A stretch of DNA of 64,000 nt from Asticcacaulis biprosthecium C19 (GTDB taxonomy: Bacteria; Pseudomonadota; Alphaproteobacteria; Caulobacterales; Caulobacteraceae): positions 1,820,188-1,884,187 of the forward strand of contig NZ_GL883077.1 in NCBI RefSeq assembly GCF_000204015.1, written 5' to 3'. The translations under genes were made by a program, and so were the position numbers. The notes below the pieces were generated by a model. It saw only the letters and a list, made by a program, of their open reading frames with translations, searched no databases and was not told where the DNA came from. How positions within the stretch are numbered: the first letter of the stretch is position 1; each line of letters starts with the position of its first letter. This document shows positions 61,415-64,000 of the stretch, one piece after another.

Positions 61415-62647
61415 GTGATTGCAAACAGGCCCACTGTTATTTCCGATTTTTCCACGCTCCTGAACGGCGACGGTCCGATCGGGGTTGCGGTGTCTGGGGG
61501 CGGTGATTCGGTTGCGCTTTTATACCAACTCGCCGATTGGGGCCGGCGGCCCCTGCACGTCTTTCACGTAGATCACGCCCTCCAGGCCGACAGCGGGCTT
61601 TGGGCCGATGCCGTCGCCGCTCACGCAAAGCACCTCAAACTCTCTTTTACGCGTCTGACCTGGAGCGGCGACAAGCCAACGACCGGCATCTCTGCCGCCG
61701 CCCGCGGGGCGCGTCATGCCCTTCTCGCTGAAGCCGCGCGGGCGGCCGGCATCAAGGTCGTCTGCCTGGCCCACACCTGCGATGATGTCGCCGAGGCCGC
61801 CTACATGCGCCAGCATGGCTCCAATGTCGGTACGCCGCAAACCTGGTCACCGTCGCCGGTATGGCCCCATGGCAGGGGCGTCTTTCTGTGCCGGCCGCTA
61901 CTGAGCGCGCGCCGTGCCGACCTGCGCCAATACCTGATGGATCGCAAGCTGTCCTGGATCGATGACCCCGCCAATGAAAATGCGAAGTCTCTGCGTGTGC
62001 AGGCGCGTCAGGCCTTGCTGGGGCTGACCAGCGCGCCATTGCCGCCGCCGGTGCGTTTGCCGAGGGGCGAGGTCGAGACGCTGTTGCACGACCCCGAAGG
62101 CTGGTCCGCCCTCGGACTCCTGCGGTTCAAGGCCGACGCCTTTTACCAACTGCCAAACGATACCGCGCTGCATCTGCTGGCGACGGCCGCCGTCTGTGCC
62201 GGTGGTGGTGATCGCCTGCCGCGCCGTCACAAAGTCGAAACCTTATACGAAAGCCTGGCCGATGGCCGGTCACACACCCTGGCCGGCGCCCGAATCCGCC
62301 AGGCCGGCGGCTTCATCCATGTGCTGCGCGAAGCGGGCGACATCGGCCGAAATGCGGAGCCGGGGCAGGGGGATCTATGGGACGGACGCTTCCAGCTTTT
62401 GGGTCGTGTCGTCGCGACCGGGCGTGACCGTGGCCGGCTCGATGACCGTGATCGGGCGTTTCTCAGAACCCTGCCGCCGGACCTGCGGGCAAGCTTGCCG
62501 GCGATGGAAGTTTCAGGCCCGCATCTTGCATTGCCCCTTTATGGCCTACCGGGGCAGAAGCATAATGAGACGGTGACGACGAGCTGCTGGGTGCTGCCGC
62601 GTTTGCTGGCCAGCGTCTGTCGGATCGAGCGTGAAACCGATTTGTGA
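61415..62647 (+). CDS. tilS: tRNA(Ile)-lysidine synthetase
   Basis: About 410 residues. I choose GTG 61415 (VIANRPTVISDFSTLLNG) with GAGGGG upstream; a TTG at 61367 would run through the repeat arm. The N-type ATP-pyrophosphatase P-loop is GVAVSGGGDSVALLY, then VFHVDHALQADSG, and CLAHTCDDVAEAAYMR where HHxDDQ is usual. PLLSARRADLRQYL and WIDDPANEN complete the synthetase domain, followed by a less conserved tRNA-binding part. It modifies C34 of the tRNA that reads AUA. tilS next to ftsH is a common order. Confidence 0.92.
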   Translation: MIANRPTVISDFSTLLNGDGPIGVAVSGGGDSVALLYQLADWGRRPLHVFHVDHALQADSGLWADAVAAHAKHLKLSFTRLTWSGDKPTTGISAAARGARHALLAEAARAAGIKVVCLAHTCDDVAEAAYMRQHGSNVGTPQTWSPSPVWPHGRGVFLCRPLLSARRADLRQYLMDRKLSWIDDPANENAKSLRVQARQALLGLTSAPLPPPVRLPRGEVETLLHDPEGWSALGLLRFKADAFYQLPNDTALHLLATAAVCAGGGDRLPRRHKVETLYESLADGRSHTLAGARIRQAGGFIHVLREAGDIGRNAEPGQGDLWDGRFQLLGRVVATGRDRGRLDDRDRAFLRTLPPDLRASLPAMEVSGPHLALPLYGLPGQKHNETVTTSCWVLPRLLASVCRIERETDL

Positions 62648-62748
62648 TCCCGCCCGGAAAAGTCCTGTAGCGAAACGACACGGCTCTCCCTATATGGGGG
62701 AAAATGTGCAAGACGGTCCCCAGCGGGACCAGACGAGGATTGTAAGGC

Positions 62749-64000
<1,252 letters not shown>

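Overview
The window looks like a chromosomal segment of a GC-rich alphaproteobacterium of the family Caulobacteraceae, probably close to Asticcacaulis or Caulobacter. This rests on recognised gene content, not on a search: a Weimberg-type xylXBCD cluster with a LacI-family regulator and a TGTTAGCGCTAACA operator, a DnaG primase without its zinc ligands beside rpoD, and a complete tol-pal operon followed by tilS and ftsH.

Layout. 1-4.3 kb: start of carB, a degenerate LytM-like protein, an OmpR-type response regulator, carA, a small coiled-coil protein and a YbjQ protein. 4.3-7.4 kb: an exported Gfo/Idh/MocA oxidoreductase, an AT-rich RidA-like lipoprotein and a broken second copy of the oxidoreductase 5' end. 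7.4-11.5 kb: dnaG-rpoD. 11.6-15.4 kb: a putative PD-(D/E)XK protein, then a GntR/ABC/permease/serine-hydrolase operon whose first gene appears leaderless. 15.4-19.1 kb: three lipoproteins and one large exported protein of unknown function. 19.2-31.7 kb: alpha-L-fucosidase, sialate O-acetylesterase, xylR, xylX-B-C-D, a sugar porter and an aldose epimerase. 31.8-33.4 kb: an ABC-F ATPase. 33.7-36.8 kb: an AT-rich island with a SHOCT-like membrane protein and a reverse transcriptase that resembles anti-phage (Abi/DRT-type) enzymes. 37-38 kb: an esterase coupled to the fossil tail of a molybdopterin oxidoreductase gene. 39.2-45.7 kb: a minus-strand L-fucose oxidation cluster. 45.8-52.6 kb: mutarotase, YkgJ-like protein, galactose/arabinose dehydrogenase, cytidine deaminase, pyruvate kinase, hexose transporter and ROK kinase. 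52.6-54.4 kb: a carboxylesterase. 54.7-61.1 kb: ybgC-tolQ-tolR-tolA-(tolA-like)-tolB-pal-cpoB. 61.4 kb to the end: tilS and the 5' part of ftsH.

How the genes fit together. Secreted glycosidase and esterases release deoxy- and acetylated sugars from plant polysaccharide. Dedicated permeases import D-xylose, L-fucose and hexoses, and non-phosphorylating dehydrogenase/lactonase/dehydratase routes feed central metabolism at 2-oxoglutarate semialdehyde and pyruvate level. The last enzymes of both the xylose and the fucose routes are not in the window.

Two things stand out. One is the reverse transcriptase island, the best candidate for a poorly described system. The other is a set of at least seven large nested palindromes, four of them with arms made of tandem 9- or 10-bp units, lying between genes and in two cases inside operons.
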